Below, piece by piece: positions 51,202 to 61,930 of a stretch of DNA of 64,000 bases; position 1 is the first letter of the stretch; each line of letters opens with the position of its first letter. Below the pieces are notes generated by a model. It searched no databases. It saw only the letters and a program-made list of their open reading frames with translations, and had not been told where the DNA came from. This stretch comes from Liolophura sinensis (lineage: Eukaryota > Mollusca > Polyplacophora > Chitonida > Chitonidae). The position numbers and the translations under genes are program-made. The DNA lies in NCBI RefSeq assembly GCF_032854445.1, contig NC_088305.1, positions 21,490,955 through 21,554,954 on the forward strand, read 5' to 3'.

Positions 51202-52310
51202 GCTCTAAAAGCTGCTCATTCCTTTAATTTAATGTGACTGGCTTGCACATGCATAGAGCTCAAAACACCAACCTGACCGTGGATAGTATTGAACCCTGAT
51301 GATCGGTCACACAAGTGGTTCATGTTTATTAGAAACAACAACTCGTTCTGCAATCCTGTGACAAGGCCCCAGAATAGGAAGTCATGAGGTCATTTCTAAT
51401 ACTTTAAGTGTGTCTTTAGAGCTAGGGTAATGCACTGGGGTTTTTTCTTGTTTGTGGATAGCCAATAATGGCTATGCTGATATGCCAGTAGTATTTACAG
51501 GAATAACCTATGCAATTATTGGTTACAAACAATATACCTTTGAAGCTAGTTGAAGATACAGAAGCATAAATATACCTGTAGGTAGATTAAACAGGAAGGT
51601 AAGAATTTTGTAGTTGATGAAAACATTTGCCTGCATGTGGATAAGTGATACAGCATCAGCGGGTAACCGTGGAGATTTCCCAGGTTATGTCCAGCAGCTT
51701 TGATCAGGCTTGAATAAATCCACCATTGCTAAAATTCAGATGCAAGGCAAAGCCTGGACTTGCCTATTTCTCACTCTGGCTACATGTAGTCAGTGACGAT
51801 TGTGTACCCCTGTATTGAGGATGCCACTACTAACAAGTTTAGATGTGGTTGCTGAAAAGCTTTGAGTTGTTTGGAATTCTCGCCTTGGCTGCAAGTTCAT
51901 GTACCTTCCAAAACAATTGTATTTGACCTCAAATTTTGTTAAAAGATAAGTTACTCATCTTGTCTGACCCGAAGAAACGTTGAAGTTGAAAGTTTTTTGA
52001 GCAGTGTTTAGAGGTCCGGATGAAACCCAAATGGAAAACTCTATGTTTCTGCCCCAAAAGTAATATTTTGCCTCTATTGTATGCAAATTTTTAGCACAAA
52101 AATAGAGTATGTCTTCAGCTTGAGTTGGTCGTTGTAATAGTGATGTTAATTATCGGGGTTCTGTTCGTAAGTTGAATCAATTTTGTTTCCATGCTAACTC
52201 AGTTAAACCTTACGAAGAAAAAACAAAAGATTTCTGTAACAAGCCGTGGTTTCTTGGTCAAGTTACACTCATCAAAAATGCTGCCCTCATCGTTGAGGTG
52301 TTTTCAGTCC
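51202..52310. other. Intergenic, nothing recognised
   Basis: No reading frame, repeat or RNA gene that I can support. Confidence 0.5.
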
Positions 52311-52314
52311 TTTT

Positions 52315-52385
52315 CATGTATAAGTGAAATATTCAGGCAGTTCGGTATAGCGCGAAAACAGCAAAATAAAACAGATAAATATTCT
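52315..52385 (+). repeat. Worn SINE 3' fragment
   Basis: 'gtataagtgaaatattcagg', 'cagttcggtatagcgcgaaa' and 'acagataaat' resemble the last third of the SINE. Confidence 0.45.
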
Positions 52386-52764
52386 TAGATTAGCTGAAAT
52401 ATTTCAGAAGGGCATAGATGTTTTACTGTATATGCATGTAAGCCCTCTTAGCCTTCTACAATGTTTCAGAATGTTGCATATAGGGTTGATACAACAGAAT
52501 CTTTGTTTTAACTTTCTCCAGGGTAGATGTAGTTGAATTTTTCTTGATGTACCACAGGGTACTTTCATTTGTTTTGTGTATAAAAAATTGTATATTAGCT
52601 GAAGCTGTGATAAATGTAAACTAATTCTGTAACTTTTGTATTTCACAGGAAAGTGTAGTATGAGTTAGTGTATAATACTGTATAAATGAGATAAAATATA
52701 GTGTTTGGTGTTGGATTTTTGAATGGAATAGCATAGAAAATGTTTACCTTTTAAACCCAGACCA

Positions 52765-52912
52765 GGTCTGTCAGCAACCTGCAGATGGTCATGGGTTTTC
52801 CCGGGGTTCTGTCCGGTTTCCTCAACAGTAATGCTGGACGTCGTCGTATAAGTGAAATATTCTTGAGTACGGCGTAAAACACCAATCAAATAGATAAATA
52901 AATAAATAAACC
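52765..52912 (+). repeat. SINE copy
   Basis: 'aggtctgtcagcaacctgca', 'gatggtcatgggttttcccg', 'cgtcgtataagtgaaatatt', 'cttgagtacggcgtaaaaca', with an AAAT tail. Close to the consensus. Confidence 0.9.
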
Positions 52913-53204
52913 CAGACCAGAAGTGATGGGGGTATTTTTCCCCTAGGTAGTATTGTATTCACTGTCTTTCCTTTTCCCCCATTTTTAACCTGTGTCATAT
53001 TTTTTTTTTTCTTTTGCCGTATTTCCATACTCCTCACAGTGTAGGCTTCAACCACTGCAATTTATGGACATGCTTTCCTATTTCTAGTAGTGAAGGATTC
53101 GGCCACAGTAGTTTTCGGCCCCATTTCCAAACCCCTCACAGTGCAGCATTCAATCGCTGCCCAGTTTGGGTCACACACCTAACACTCCACACGCTGCATG
53201 GAGG

Positions 53205-53346
53205 CTGATTTGGCGACTGTGGATGGTTGTGGGTTTCCACACGGGTTCTACCAGGTTTCCTCCTCACCATAATGCTGTCTGCTGTCTTATAAGTGAAATA
53301 TTTCTGAGTACAGCGTAAAACATCGATCAAGTAAATAAATAAATAC
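53205..53346 (+). repeat. SINE copy
   Basis: 'gatggttgtgggtttccaca', 'ctcctcaccataatgctgtc', 'ataagtgaaatatttctgag', 'acatcgatcaagtaaataaa'. Headless. Confidence 0.85.
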
Positions 53347-53776
53347 CTTTGTTGGCATGTTCTATAGGTCCATCAGTAACATTACACATACCCTTAGCTG
53401 CTGGGTAGGAAACAACTATGGATTATCACTTTTATAGGTTGGGGCATTTCCTGCCTAAAACTAATCTATCCAAGCAATTCACTCTTTTATTATTATGTTT
53501 TTTGTTTTGGTTTTTTTTAACTTTCTTGGATAGGTTACTGATTCTGTCGAATTGCACGTGCATATTGTAAGCATTGTCGTTGCCATGATGAGGTGAGGTT
53601 CGCTGAGACGCGGCGAAACCACTTTTGTACGCCGAGCTTTAAATAGGACCCGAGGCAACAGTAGGGTTGGGCTAAGTTGGATCTTGAAGACGGTATACTT
53701 GAGACCTTAAGACATGGTTCAACTCAACCTGACTAATGCTTCGGGTCCCAAGCGCTCGCGTATCCTTGCTTCTGAT

Positions 53777-53920
53777 GCGACTCAACTGGAGTTGTACATC
53801 AAACCCCAGGCACTCACTCACTCAACTGGAGTTGTACATCAAACCCCAGGCACTCACTCACTCAACTGGAGTTGTACATCAAACCCCAGGCACTCACTCA
53901 CTCAACTGGAGTTGTACTCC
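53777..53920. repeat. 40-bp tandem repeat, 3.5 identical copies
   Basis: Unit 'ctcaactggagttgtacatc' plus 'aaaccccaggcactcactca', starting at 53,781, 53,821, 53,861 and 53,901 (partial). Lies inside family U copy A; copy B has the segment once. Confidence 0.9.
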
Positions 53921-53949
53921 AGTCGTTATATATGTGTATGCCAGATCAG

Positions 53950-54425
53950 TATAGAGTTGTATGGTCATCAGGGACTGGAACCAACTGCCATTGATGTGTA
54001 TGTCGTTTCAGTGTAGTCGTATGGTCATCAGGGACTGGAACCAACTGCCACTGATGTGTATGTCGGTTCAGTGTAGAGTCGTATGGTCATCAGGGACTGG
54101 AACCAACTGCCATTGACGTGTATGTCGGTTCAGTGTGAAGTCGTATGGTCATCAGGGACTGGAACCAGCTGCCATTGACGTGTATATCGGTTCAGTGTGG
54201 AGTCGTATAGTCATCAGGGACTGGAACTAACTGCCACTGACGTGTATGTCGGTTCAGTGTAGTGTCGTATGGTCATCAGGGACTGCAACCAGCTTTCACT
54301 GACGTGTATGTCGGCTCAGTATAAAGTCGTATGGTCATCAGGGACTGCAACCAACTGCCATTGACGTGTACATCGGTTCAGTATGAAGTCGTGTGGCCAT
54401 CAGGAGTTGGAACCAACTGCTAACT
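53950..54425. repeat. 60-62-bp tandem repeat, about 8 copies
   Basis: Unit 'gtcgtatggtcatcagggac', 'tggaaccaactgccattgac', 'gtgtatgtcggttcagtgta'. Moderately diverged. Also internal to family U copy A; copy B has a single equivalent. Confidence 0.9.
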
Positions 54426-54505
54426 ACGTGTATGATGTACGATCCTCCATGACTGCATGGGACGCGACGGCTCAATTGCGTACGACCAGTTCAGTTGAGT
54501 TGGAT

Positions 54506-55240
54506 CTGAAAGTATACGTGAAACGTTGGTTTTTATTTCTTAATACGAGTGTATGATGTGGCCAAACATATATCAGTACAAAATTTTTGATTCGACCTGA
54601 TTACAATCAGATTGCGGAGTGTATGTCCTTTTCATTAACAAGCAAGGTTTACACGTCATTATCTGATTAATTATTCAGTCATTCACATATTAATCACGAC
54701 GGTAAAAGTCTTCCCATCTGACCATGATCAATGGCGACTAGCGTTCGAGTGGCGTCGTTGTTCCTCCAAGAAGCCGTCTCAGAGGATAGCAGGCCATAAA
54801 TTAAAACATCTTTTGCTCATTATACCGTAATTAAAGCTTGTATAACGTTCCCTTCTTCTGTGGGAAAATAGTGAATCGTTTGCAGTAACTAGAGTGTTAC
54901 GTAGGTGTTGTCGCGTTCATTTGTTAGTACATGTATATGTTGTAGTTTTGCCAGTCTTTTTAAATCTTCACTTGTATGGATCGGTACTTCATGAAACTCT
55001 TGCTTTGAGTAAAGAGAAACAGTTGTTTTTTAATGTACTCAAGGTATTATTCGAGTTTCACAAAGCCTCGGAGGGTTAATAGGTGTGCACATAACACCAT
55101 GACGTTGCTCTCACCTTATACGACGTTGGCATTGTTGCCTTGGTAGTTAGGTGCATGTCATGCATGTCCTTGGTGAAATCGGTTCAAAATATATTAAATT
55201 ATATGTATGCAATAGATTTATAGGGTCGCGATCACTATAA
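54506..55240. other. Intergenic, nothing recognised
   Basis: No gene or repeat supported. A 61-codon frame at 54,894-55,079 has no family resemblance. Confidence 0.45.
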
Positions 55241-55245
55241 TTTCG

Positions 55246-55505
55246 GGACCTCCCTGGCCGAAGTGGTCAGCACGCAGGCGCGGCGCATTGACCCAGGAGC
55301 ATCTCACCAATGCAATCGCTGTGAATTCAAATCCAGCTCATGCTGGCTTCCTCTCCGGCCGTACGTGGGAAGGTCTGTCAGCAACTTGCGGATTGTCGTG
55401 GGTTTCCCTCAGGCCCTGCCCAATTTCCTCCCACCATAATGCTGGCCGTCGTCGTATGTGTGAGACATTCTTGAGTACGGTGTAAAACACCAATCAAAGA
55501 AAATT
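55246..55505 (+). repeat. Full-length tRNA-derived SINE
   Basis: The only copy with its head. A-box-like 'tggccgaagtggtcag' (55,255-55,270) and B-box-like 'gtgaattcaaatcc' (55,321-55,334) are spaced as in a tRNA gene. Then follow the body 'cgtacgtgggaaggtctgtc', 'agcaacttgcggattgtcgt', 'cataatgctggccgtcgtcg' and the tail 'acaccaatcaaagaaaat'. It would be transcribed by RNA polymerase III. Confidence 0.85.
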
Positions 55506-55553
55506 TATCATATTAATTTCTTTCTTTCAGCCGTTATGTTTGTTGTATAGATC

Positions 55554-55767
55554 CTGGCCCCTGGATCACGGAGCGATCTTATTCAAAAGTTAAAATCACT
55601 TTAAAATTGTTATTTCTGATGTGCCCAGGTTAAAATATTTTTACGTAAATTCTGGGTATAAAGTTGTTGTACAACAAATTTCGGCTTGAACAATTGAAAC
55701 GAAGACACCAAATTTAATGATTAAATTTTGACTTAAGTCTTAGATCGCTTCGTGATCCCGGGGCCAG
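55554..55767. mobile_element. Foldback MITE, 214 bp, about 27-bp inverted ends
   Basis: The left end 'ctggcccctggatcacggag' plus 'cgatctta' pairs with the complement of the right end, 'ctggccccgggatcacgaag' plus 'cgatcta'. The interior is AT-rich without coding sequence. No clear target duplication. Confidence 0.75.
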
Positions 55768-56489
55768 ATTTCGAGAAATCAGAAGATGCACGTCTTCGAT
55801 GCACGTACTGTTCTACTGACTTACATTATTAGCAAACATAGTGCTCAGGTGAGAAACATGCTGCCTTTGCCGCTTTCTGTGACTAATAGGCTTAGTGATA
55901 AAAAGAAAAAAAAAACATCGGTGATCAGGAGTGCATCATCAGTCATAATTTTTTATATCTTATTTATCTGTCATATACATTCATAAAATGAACTCTCAGT
56001 TTTATGGGTGTTTTATTTATTCCATACCTACACAATAAATGAATGAGAAAATAATCATAGCTTAAAAAATGGCATTTGCATATTTGTGCGCCAAACTAAT
56101 AATTATAGAGAAAAACGCATTCTGCCATCATGTAGTACCGTACGTAAATGATTCTGCCGATGGCATTAGAAGGCAGCAAAGTGGTAAACGATGGAAAAGA
56201 CTTTGCCACAGAATTATATATACAGTAAATCAATTTGTATTCAACCAGCAGAAACTGATAAAAAAAATTCATTTTTTTTCATTTATCTGTGAATTGTTAT
56301 TGTTTTAAGCTATATAAGAAGGGAAAATACACACTCGGCATTTGGTCACGATCTGTTTTCCTCAGCTATATAATGGGTCAACGATAAAATACGAACTAAA
56401 TCTGCAAATGCTCTCGAATCTCAGTGTATCCTCACCCCTATTCTTGCCCATGGTTTAAATGACTGCCGATAAATGACTGCAGATCAAAT
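55768..56489. other. Intergenic, nothing recognised
   Basis: AT-rich. Frames of 66 and 79 codons here show no family resemblance. Confidence 0.45.
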
Positions 56490-56700
56490 ACTGTGAATCT
56501 GCAACCTTTTAGATCTCTAAAGTACCTTTTTCAGTGGAATTTATACATACAGTATGAACACAACACTAAAAATGACTGATTGTGTCACTACAGATCCAAG
56601 ATTCATAACATTCTGAAAATTATTTCTCTTCATTCAAAAGTTCTCTCAGAATGTTTCAAAATATTGGCCGTAGAGGCTGAAGAATTAAGGTAAACATTTT
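56490..56700 (+). repeat. Dispersed repeat family V
   Basis: Parallel to 35,625-35,830: 'gtgaatctgcaacc', 'tcagtggaatttatacatac', 'ctctcagaatgtttcaaaat', 'gctgaagaattaaggtaa'. Confidence 0.6.
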
Positions 56701-56871
56701 CTGTCACATTTCTCGGGCTCACTTTGCCCATGCATTCTCCAGTTCTTTCCCCATCAGTACATGATAACAATTATTGTCTATGATCGTGAGAACACGGGCA
56801 CTCAAACATCCTCTTGTCTTCACCTCGTCTAACACCTCTTTGTTCTCTTTGGTCCGTTCTTGATTTTCCAT

Positions 56872-58155
56872 CATCTCGCTGGCCACAGTTTACCATCCTC
56901 TCACCGGCCACAGTTCAGCATCCTCTCACCGGTCACAGTTCAGCATCCTCTCACCGGCCACAGTTCATCATCCTCTCACCGGCCACGGATCATGATCTTC
57001 TCATTGGCTACAGTTCAATATCCTCTCACCGGCCACAGTTCACCATCCTCTCACCGGTCACAGTTCACCATCCTCTCACCGGCCACAGTTCATCATCCTC
57101 TCACCGGCCACAGGTCATGATCTTCTCATTGGCTACAGTTCAATATCCTCTCACCGGTCAGAGTTCACCATCCTCTCACCGGCCACAGTTCACCATCCTC
57201 TCACCGGCCGCAGTTCACCATCCTCTCACCGGCCACAGTTCACCATCCTCTCACAGGCCACAGATCATGATCTTCTCATTGGCTACAGTTCAATATCCTC
57301 TCACCGGCCACAGATCATGATCTTCTCATTGGCTACAGTTCAATATCCTCTCACCGGCCACGGATCATGATCTTCTCATTGGCTACAGTTCAATATCCTC
57401 TCACCGGCCACAGTTCACCATCCTCTCACCGGCCACAGTTCACCATCCTCTCACCGGCCACAGTTCATCATCCTCTCACCGGCCACAGATCATGATCTTC
57501 TCATTGGCTACAGTTCAATATCCTCTCACCGGTCACAGTTCACCATCCTCTCACCGGCCACAGTTCACCATCCTCTCACCGGCCACAGTTCATCATCCTC
57601 TCACCGGCCACAGTTCACCTTCCTCTCACCGGCCACAGTTCACATTTCTTTCACCGGCCACAGTTCACCATCCTCTCACCCGTCACAGTTCACCATCCTC
57701 TCACCGGCCATAGTTCATGATCTTCTCATTGGCTACAGTTCAATATCCTCTCACCGGCCACAGTTCACCATCCTCTCAACGGTCACAGCTAACCAGTCTC
57801 TCACTGGTCACAATTCACCATCCTCTCACTGGCGACAGTTCACAATTCTCTCACCGGCCACAGTTTACTATCCTCTCACCGGCCACAGCTCACCATCCTC
57901 TCACCGGCCACAGTTCACATTTCTTTCACCGGCCACAGTTCACCATCCTCTCACCGGCCACGGTTCACCATCTTCTCACCGGCCACAGTTCACCATCCTC
58001 TCAACGGTCACAGCTAACCAGTCTCTCACTGGTCACAATTCACCATCCTCTCTCTGGCGACAGTTCATGATCTTCTCATTTGATACAGTTCACCATACTC
58101 TCACCAGCCACAGTTCACAATTCTCTCACCGGCCACAGTTTACTATCCTCTCACC
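56872..58155. repeat. 25-bp minisatellite, about 50 copies
   Basis: Two alternating unit types: 'acagttcaccatcctctcac' plus 'cggcc', and 'atcatgatcttctcattggc' plus 'tac(a)'. The pair with 'cagttcaatatcctctcacc' recurs as a higher-order block about eight times. 25 mod 3 is 1 and no unit frame carries a stop on the plus strand, so frames of 70-170 codons (56,814-58,070) are artefacts. It stops about 30 bp from the stop codon of the 58.2 kb gene. Confidence 0.95.
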
Positions 58156-58182
58156 GACTCTCTTTCTCTCTCCCGTAACCAC

Positions 58183-58737
58183 CTACTTCACACCACCCAG
58201 GAGGGCCTGCCGGTTCTTAGAGGCCCGCTCCATTTTCATCTCCAGCCTCTCTTTATGGAGACGTCGGTGTTCTTCATCGGCCTGCCCCCTCTTGGCCACA
58301 GCCTGTCTCTGCCTGGCTGAGGCAATGCGGGCTTTCCTCTTAACTTTTCCCAGACTTTCTCTTCTCAGGCGGGTGGCATTAGAAATTTTGCTGTCCAAAT
58401 TAGCTTTTATCTTCTCCCGCTCCTGTTTCAGTTCAATGGGCTGCAGGAGCCGTGGTTTTCCGGATGGGTACGCGCTACCATCCAATGAAACAAAAAAAGC
58501 TACGTTACCATTGTCGTTTTCCTTTAGAGTCTCCCACCTTAAGAGCCCATCTTGTTTCAGTTGCTCCAACACCTCTTGCTCCGTGTCTCTCTTACGAGGC
58601 TCCTCAAGTGCCGGCTGAAGGGAAAGGGGCAAGTAAATGGATTCAACCATTGTGACGTCTGTATCATTTTCCGATTTTTTGTTGTTCTCAAGAGGAGCAA
58701 CTCTTCTTGTCTTCCTCTTTGAATTTACACATCCCAT
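58183..58737 (-). CDS. Stathmin domain-containing protein 1-like, 184 residues, single exon
   Basis: MGCVNSKRKTRRVAPLENNK begins with the Gly-2/Cys-3 arrangement of N-myristoylated and palmitoylated proteins, so membrane anchoring is likely. Around residue 75, QEVLEQLKQDGLLRWETLKE resembles the 'I/VLEEL..(Q)G(I/L)' block of STMND1. Residues 115-180 form a Lys/Arg/Glu-rich helix (ELKQEREKIKANLDSKISNA ... SKNRQALLGG) comparable with the tubulin-binding stathmin helix, though much shortened. The ATG context is strong (aacATGG). No intron is needed, but the coding region may continue upstream of a leader intron. STMND1 identity is from memory of overall shape and could be wrong; the reading frame itself is convincing. 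Its 3' UTR must enter the 25-bp minisatellite. Confidence 0.6.
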   Translation of the reverse strand: MGCVNSKRKTRRVAPLENNKKSENDTDVTMVESIYLPLSLQPALEEPRKRDTEQEVLEQLKQDGLLRWETLKENDNGNVAFFVSLDGSAYPSGKPRLLQPIELKQEREKIKANLDSKISNATRLRRESLGKVKRKARIASARQRQAVAKRGQADEEHRRLHKERLEMKMERASKNRQALLGGVK

Positions 58738-58920
58738 GTTCTATTATAGGCCACCACATATGCTCATGATAAAGAGTAAATACAAAATGTGTCTCCACTC
58801 TGTGACAGCTACAGCATGACGACGGAGCACGTGACCTCATTGTCTACGTCACAACGTCTTGACCAATCAACTTGAATGGCGCATACGTCTACCAAGAAAC
58901 GAGACGTCAACGTCACAATA
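58738..58920 (-). promoter_or_regulatory. Probable promoter of the STMND1-like gene
   Basis: Upstream of the ATG are CACGTG (58,828-58,833), ACGTCA CRE half-sites at 58,846, 58,904 and 58,910 (the last two abutting, reading TGACGT twice on the minus strand) and a CCAAT pentamer at 58,863. This density fits a CREB/ATF/CREM-responsive proximal promoter. The start site is not visible. Confidence 0.4.
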
Positions 58921-59196
58921 CGCATCATTTTAATCCGTTTTAGTTGTGGGCTGCGTGCAATTCTATTACCATTCAATTCCTTTTTATTACATACAACGCT
59001 GTTAGAGGTTGTTGTTTACATTGAATAAAGCGGACAACAAATATAAACAAAGAAACAAAATGGCTTCGCCTTCGCCCTAAAATACAAACTCTTCCACATC
59101 AGTCTGAAGTAAAAGTACCGTTAGACTACCCTGAAGCGAACATTATTTCTTAAATATACATATTTAAATAGCTCTAGATGACTTTTCAAATATATA

Positions 59197-60695
59197 CCCC
59201 GTTCACACGGCCAAAAATTTAAACCGGATCAAATCTGAACCGGTTTAAGTCAAAGCCAGTTGTGAAAATGCGTGCGCTCACACTATCATATGGCCAAGCC
59301 GGTTTTAAGCCAGTTCAGGGATTTGCCCGTTCACGTGGTCACATTATAGCCGGTTTAGTAATTGCAAGGTCATCCTGACCTCCACGTACCCGGGGCATTT
59401 AATCCAGTTACCGTTCACACGGCACAGATAAACGTGCTCAAGCCCTAAAACTGGTTTAAAGCCATTTCGTTAGCTGCGGCAGGTAGACCGGATTAAATTT
59501 CCCCACTTTGCGTTCACACGGGCCACGTCAAACTGGTCTTAAAGCCACTTTCGGAAGTTTAACTTTGACCGTGAGAAAGCGGTTTAAAAAGAGTGTGTCG
59601 CGCAACATCAACGTGTGTCTTAATATCACTTTATGCTGTTTATGTCCTCTTATAAAAGAATTTGAGTTTGTTTACTTATTACATTTGCTTTTATGATTTA
59701 TATAAAGGTGAAGTATCGGAATATCCTTCAGTGATAAAAAAGATAATATCAGACAGTTTAGAGACATCGCTTTTGTATTCACATTTGTGATATTTTCAAC
59801 ATAGACGCCATGGCGTGGAAAAAGAAACATTTGTTTCATGACGTTCCAATCTGAGCTCAGTGGGATGACCTTATAATATATGTACAGTAAACTTTTACAT
59901 TCCTACGTCACGCAACAATTAGATATGACGTCATACATACGCAGCTTGCAGTTTGTTGGTCTAAAATGCAAGACTTCTGCCGAAGGAGGAAAGAGTATGG
60001 CAGCATGAAATATGCCGTTTTTGCCACATTTTGTTCGTTTATGGGGTAGAATAGACCTTGATCGTACCTCCTATTTCACTCCCATTTCGGTAACGGGCTA
60101 CACAACACCAAGACGAAGGTGTTAAACCCTTTAATAATCAACCTCAAAAGCGTCACACTGTACTCAGGTGTACATTGTTTTCAACCCTGAATTCAACTCC
60201 AAATCTGTATGAATGCAATCTGGGATCGATGAACATTAAAATGCATTTGTTACGCCATGTAATACTACAGCTCATTTACTGCGGGCAGAAAATATTACAA
60301 TGACTGATGCCATCATGTGCACAAACCCAAGATTTCACAAACTGTTTGTTATTGCTGCTCTTAATTAAGACATCTGTAACTTTGCAAGTGTTTCTAATCT
60401 CTTCTGTATTAACTCCTTATTCCGTGATTTTCTACCCAGGAGCATAATTTAGGGATTTATTATGACTTTATAAATGATAAAATTGCTATCACATTTTGAT
60501 AATTTTAATTAACAATTTTAATCGAAACATATCAGAAAGTACATACTTAATCAGAGCATTCACCCATAGTCACATGTGCTCACATGTTTTAAGTGTAACA
60601 CAGCAGTTCGTGATGACAGTTCGTCGCTGTTCGCGATTTTTCCCTCTTACACCCATTCATGACCGTTAGCCCGTGTGAACGCAAAGTGGGGACAT
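59197..60695. repeat. Possible composite element marked by GTTCACACGG motifs
   Basis: 'cgttcacacggccaaaaatt' at 59,201, similar motifs at 59,411 and 59,510 ('tgcgttcacacgggccacg'), and the complement 'cccgtgtgaacgcaaagtgg' at 60,671. 'ccccactttgcgttcacacg' thus occurs in both orientations about 1.2 kb apart. The sequence between 59,580 and 60,660 shows no gene. Exact borders are unknown. Confidence 0.4.
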
Positions 60696-61090
60696 GGTTG
60701 ATGTATATGTGCTAATTTACTAAAATAGTAGAAAGATTTAAAGGGTACCTGAAACGCTCGGGTGTTATTAACAGGGGTAAATAATATGACCTAACCGCAT
60801 ATGAAAGTACAAGAGTTTCTCTACTTACGGAGTAAAAATAACAGTGTTCATCAGGCCCCTAGCAACCAGTCTGGAAGTTGTCTGCTGCGGTGTCGTCAAC
60901 GGTGGTAGCAATCAAAACAAACAAAACTTTAACCGCGGGACCAGAGATAAGCTGGTCCCGCGTTCCCAATGTGTTCGTTAATGACATCATTTTGGAACAT
61001 TTCCAGCCATTGACGGAAAATATGTATAAAATAGAGGGATTATTATCATTAACAAGAAATATAAAATATGTTTTAAAAATGATTTTTTAT
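60696..61090. other. Intergenic, nothing recognised
   Basis: Single-copy-looking sequence. A 95-codon frame (60,878-61,165) is extended only by the microsatellite that follows. Confidence 0.45.
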
Positions 61091-61096
<6 letters not shown>

Positions 61097-61155
<59 letters not shown>

Positions 61156-61163
61156 TTTTTTTT
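61097..61163. repeat. (AT)n followed by T-run microsatellite
   Basis: About 20 AT dinucleotides, then about 26 T. Likely length-variable and error-prone in assembly. Confidence 0.95.
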
Positions 61164-61264
61164 GACAGTACTTTCTTCATTTTCCTTGAAAGCCCTAGTC
61201 TTTACTTTATAGCGGCTTTTCATGCTCGACCTACATGGGTGTATTTTCATTTCTTTAAAGGTCG

Positions 61265-61930
61265 ACCTACACGGGTACTTAAGACCCATCTCAAATCAAC
61301 CTGACTGTTGCGTCGTGCCCAAAGCGCTCGTTTTTGCGGAATAAAGATGTGACTCAACTGGAGTTGTTCTCCAACTAGGATGTCGGTTTAGTTGCAATGT
61401 ATGGAAGTCACCTCTTATCGGGTGACTCAGCCACGAGATAACAATATTGCGAAAGCCTTCTTAAAATGTCGACTTTCTGGTTGAGGGCATTTATCGACAA
61501 ATATCTTGAAAAGTCAACCACGCTGTAAAGTTGTAATCCGTCCACAGAGTATATACGGACTTAGCGATGCCAAATAATTTCACTAACAGGCTCTTTTCAT
61601 GTTTTGGCTTTTATTCTGTAATTAAAAGCATGTTTCAGTCTGAAAGGTGGTAAGAAAAAATTCATAAACGCGAGAAGAAATAGGTTGCCACTGGGATTTT
61701 TGGCCTCGGCGATTCCACATACACATTCTGGGCTCTCAACTTTTTACAGCTTTTACTTTGCAGCGTGGCTTTTTTTTTTTGAAGATATTTACCGTTAAAT
61801 GTCGTCAGTCAGAAAGTCGACATTGTAGGAAGGTTTTCGCACTGTAACTAATGTCGGTCTTAAAATCGTTTGGCCATCAGCGACTGCGACCAACTCCGTA
61901 CGACAAGTTGAGTTGCGTATTTAACTCGAG
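61265..61930. repeat. Dispersed repeat family U, copy B
   Basis: Left: 'aaatcaacctgactgttgcg', 'cccaaagcgctcg', 'actcaactggagttgttc'. Right: 'ggccatcagcgactgcgacc', 'gtacgacaagttgagttgcg'. The tandem expansions of copy A are absent; instead a foldback element is inserted in the middle. Confidence 0.55.
61441..61849. mobile_element. Foldback MITE nested in family U copy B, about 65-bp inverted ends
   Basis: The left arm 61,443-61,507 ('ttgcgaaagccttcttaaaa', 'tgtcgactttctgg', 'catttatcgacaaatatctt') mirrors 61,781-61,847, whose complement reads 'gtgcgaaaaccttcctacaa', 'tgtcgactttctga', 'catttaacggtaaatatctt'. No coding sequence. Confidence 0.68.

Larger units (their letters stand above)
53690..54505. 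repeat. Dispersed repeat family U, copy A, with internal expansions
   Basis: The left part ('actcaacctgactaatgctt', 'cccaagcgctcg', 'gactcaactggagttgtac') and the right part ('ggccatcagg', 'accaactgc', 'gtacgaccagttcagttgag') match copy B at 61,280-61,930. The ends are roughly inverted ('caactcaacctga' against the complement 'caactcaactga'), suggesting a non-autonomous DNA element. Confidence 0.55.

Noticed and set aside
56814..58070. Long plus-strand frames with HSSPSSHRPQFTILSP-type repeats
   Set aside because: They are the three frames of a 25-bp minisatellite read in turn; none of the units has a stop. No start context, splice sites or family.
60878..61289. Frames of 95 and 100 codons over the AT/T microsatellite
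   Set aside because: Half of each is Ile-Tyr and Phe or Lys runs from the microsatellite.
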